This document shows, piece after piece, positions 61,443-64,000 of a stretch of 64,000 nt of DNA. Source of the stretch: Haemonchus contortus (lineage: Eukaryota > Nematoda > Chromadorea > Rhabditida > Trichostrongylidae); contig LS997564.1 in NCBI GenBank assembly GCA_000469685.2, forward strand, positions 11,200,091-11,264,090, in the 5' to 3' direction. The number at the start of each line of letters is the position of its first letter. The first letter of the stretch is position 1. The notes beneath the pieces are model-generated. The model had not been told where the DNA came from. It was given only the letters and a program-made list of their open reading frames with translations, and made no database searches. The translations under genes were made by a program, and so were the position numbers.

Positions 61443-62270
61443 ATTTCACCAGTTGGGTCGGCTACACCGGGAGTCCTTACGTTTTCAGAACACTTAGAAA
61501 GTCTCCCCCCCCCCCCCCCCCACCTTTCCCCTAGGTGAGCAAATGTAGAGAAATGTAGAATGAAGTAAGGTTTTCTATATCACTACCATTATCGTGATCA
61601 TAAATTTCTCGGACGGACAGACACACAAACAGACATACCAAGTTTCGGCTTTGTAAATGAGAGAGATTAAATTGTGGACAAAATGAATGAAAACAATGCG
61701 AAATGTGGTTATAATAGCAATCTCGAGAGCCGTGAATGTTATTGCAGTGAATATGAATAATCGCAGAACGTCAAGTGTCAACTATCTTTCTATCAAACAG
61801 AGATCCAGAAATAGAGTTCACTCTAGCGCTGGCTCACCAAGTGCATAGTTTTTCTGAGATCGGTCATTTAGTAAAAGACACGTTCGTGAGAATAAACCAC
61901 TCTTTCTTCTTCTCTGGTGAAGCTCTTACGAGGGCGACAAGAACAGAAGTATCGGCTGAACAAAGCTAGACTGTCTCGTACAAGACTTCACGATTGCCCA
62001 AGACATCCGCGTGCTGAGATCACCCGAATTTGAACGTGGTATCGCGCTGTTTTCTACATTAGCTGGCTCTCATGTCTCTTGTTCAGGAAAAGTGTCACAG
62101 AAACATTCTTACGACTCCGAACGGAAATCAAATGCGTGAGCGCACGTACAAATACCGGTGAATGCCCGAGATTTTCACCTTTCTTATCACCAGGAACAGA
62201 CTTCTCGACACGTATAATGCGAAAACACAAGAATCACCAATAAAGGATTTATTAGCATGAATATCTGTCA

Positions 62271-63612
62271 TCAACAAATAATCCGGCAGTCCTCGGGACA
62301 AAACTGCATCTTACGTGGATCGAAACAGAGTCCCGCATTTATGTAAGGAAGGCAGCTGGAAAAAGAGGTTCTCATTCGGAGCGGAGTGCTCAAAAATGGG
62401 TTCCTTTACCTTGGGTCGACACGTTTGGTACAGGTTTTGGTCTTGGTTGGAACAGTTCTGGAGGACCATGGGTACCTCGTAGAAGTCGAAACCCTTGCAG
62501 GTGATGGCGGAAGTGTTCGAGGAAGTGAAGGCCGAGCTACTTGAGAAGATGGCTGAGGCTTTCCTGCCGGAACTGAATGGAGTCGTGTCAGTTCATAGGG
62601 CATATGTATTGAAGTTCAACCAACATACCGTGACGGTAACGTAAAACCGTTTCTGATTTGAAAACTTTGTTCCATGTTATTATCGGAACCCTATTAGTGG
62701 ATGAGCGGAATGATTTTCCAGCCGCTTGAGGAGCACAGAACCTGATCGAGGAAGTAAGGAGTAGATGTCGAATTTGCATCACTTTATGAATACTACTTCA
62801 TTACAGAAATATGAATCACGGGAACATTACCTGAAACCAGTAAGCTGCTGATTTTTGTTCGTCTTGATTTCTACACCAGTGAATACACAACCGTCGACAG
62901 CTTGATGGCCTTTGAGACTCACAATTTCTACTATGATATCGGTCCCTTTAGGAGACTAAAAAGGTAACAGTAGACGATTATAGCAGTCTCATTGAGCAGC
63001 CAACGCTGCAAGCTGAATTCTTACACCTTCATGAGCCATTTAAAAAGCATTAAAAGTCTTCTGAAAGTCTACGATTCCACTCTATTAAATTATGAGTGGA
63101 AATCACACGTCTAAAATTTCAACTAGGAATGATCAGCGCACTTCGATCCAGTAATTGCACTTTTTGAAATCTTCCAGAGGCTGTCGTACACTATAATCTC
63201 CCAAAACATCAGTCAGAGTCTTCCACTCTTCCGTTGCATCGAGTTTGCTCCCGCATCCTTCATCAGGCTGAAAAGGTAGCTTAAACCTCGTTTTCTCCTT
63301 GTTGAGAGGTGTTCCCTTACTCTTTCAGTACACAGATCTCCAGCATATCCTCCAGGGCAGACACATTTAGAGCAGTCATTTGGGTTGGGGAAACCGCCCA
63401 TTTTACATTGCGCCGATCTTTTACCAGCACAGTTTTCTGAAATCGTTTAAACTAGCTCTGAGAAAATCAAGGCTCCTATAAACTTACTTTTGCATCCATA
63501 GAGCTCGTTGATCATTGACAAATCGATGAAAGACATAAAGTGCGAACCAAGTGTCTCTTGATAGTCGGTATTAAATGGCACCATGGTCGGAGTTCTTCGA
63601 TCAATCCCGGCA
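62271..63612 (-). CDS. Astacin metalloprotease copy C, 3' half
   Basis: Minus-strand exons 7-13 of a third astacin gene, from the acceptor before exon 7 (start 63,612) to TGA at 62,271-62,273. It encodes the end of the catalytic domain (TMVPFNTDYQETLGSHFMSF), the Cys-rich EGF-like domain, CUB, Pro/Thr linker and ShKT domain. Splice sites and frames are intact, and the codon that is TAA in copy A is AAA (Lys) here. Introns resemble those of copy B more than copy A. Intron 6 runs off the window end; the zinc-binding exons should lie just beyond 64,000, so activity cannot be judged. Confidence 0.9.
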
Positions 63613-64000
63613 CTGCAACTAGCTATTCATGAGAGGAGAAATATCTTCCCAAAAGGTTTCCGGGAGACATGCTGCTTATGGTTCTTGCATTGATTCGAAA
63701 CAGTTGCGTGCACCAATATTGCAATTACCAGGTATTGTCATGTGCTTTATGCCGTAGAAATAGTTCTAAAAGATATCTTATTCTTTCGTGTGTTGCTTTC
63801 TAACCCTGGTTTTATTTGTAAATTTTGCTGCAGATGAATGTGGGCGTATCGCAGCAAGTGGATGTTGCATTAAAGTTCATAGTCTTGCACAAGTTTTTAT
63901 GCAATGAGTGGTCGAATAGTGACAGTAGATAGATAGAAGAAGACAGTAGCTAGATAGAATAGATAGAAAAGCAGTTGAAAGGCTTTTGTAAAGAGTAAAG

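Larger units (their letters stand above)
60175..64000. repeat. Direct duplicate of the 44.7-51.2 kb unit (C unit)
   Basis: Sequence at 60,175-60,292 matches ~44,690-44,793; 61,447-61,578 matches 44,795-44,927; and 61,579-64,000 matches 48,884-~51,260, all in the same orientation. The gaps are a piggyBac-like insertion in C and a LINE in A. The unit continues past the window end. Confidence 0.9.

Noticed and set aside
61504..61523. C homopolymer runs here and near 24,779, 27,196, 38,334 and 44,862
   Set aside because: Simple low-complexity tracts, possibly with length errors; no structural role is supported.

Overview
The window reads as repeat-rich nuclear DNA from a parasitic nematode, most likely a strongylid (hookworm-like). 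Genes are split into many short exons with GT-AG introns. The gene at 49-64 kb is a secreted astacin with EGF, CUB and ShKT modules, a nematode arrangement. Transposon relics (CR1-like LINEs, an RTE remnant, mariner, Tc1-type and piggyBac-like elements) fill much of the rest. Most real exons are under 150 bp, so I assembled genes by matching splice sites and codon phase. The species is inference.

Layout. (1) 1-32 kb: the minus-strand gene for a calcineurin B homologous protein (CHP/PBO-1 type). Exon 1 is at 31,981-32,044 and exon 2 at 3,445-3,616; later exons lie beyond the left edge or were not found. The implied intron is about 28.4 kb and holds a LINE (20.46-24.8 kb), three mariner-type elements (25.56, 27.51 and 29.48 kb), a Tc1-type MITE (4.3 kb), a foldback element and a SINE candidate. 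(2) 32.15-33.28 kb: a small divergent one-pass membrane protein gene whose start codon is about 110 bp from the CHP start codon. (3) 33.3-37.5 kb: an RTE remnant and unresolved open frames. (4) 37.5-44.1 kb: a complete 13-exon SLC30A9/ZnT9 gene, a mitochondrial zinc exporter. (5) 44.93-48.88 kb: a second full-length LINE with a 7 bp target duplication. (6) 48.9-64 kb: three copies (A, B, C) of the astacin gene. A (minus) and B (plus) are head-to-head and form a palindrome of more than 3 kb per arm centred near 54,034. C (minus, cut by the window end) is a direct repeat of the A unit. A possible small secreted-peptide gene lies between B and C.

The main points of interest are: the astacin palindrome, in which copy B is intact but copy A has lost a splice donor and gained a stop; signs of arm-to-arm gene conversion; reciprocal empty insertion sites in the A and C flanks; a slippery A AAA AAC heptamer directly before the ORF1 stop of the first LINE; and the giant CHP intron. 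No CRISPR array, rRNA gene or convincing functional tRNA was seen. Most other open frames look like chance frames in introns or repeats.
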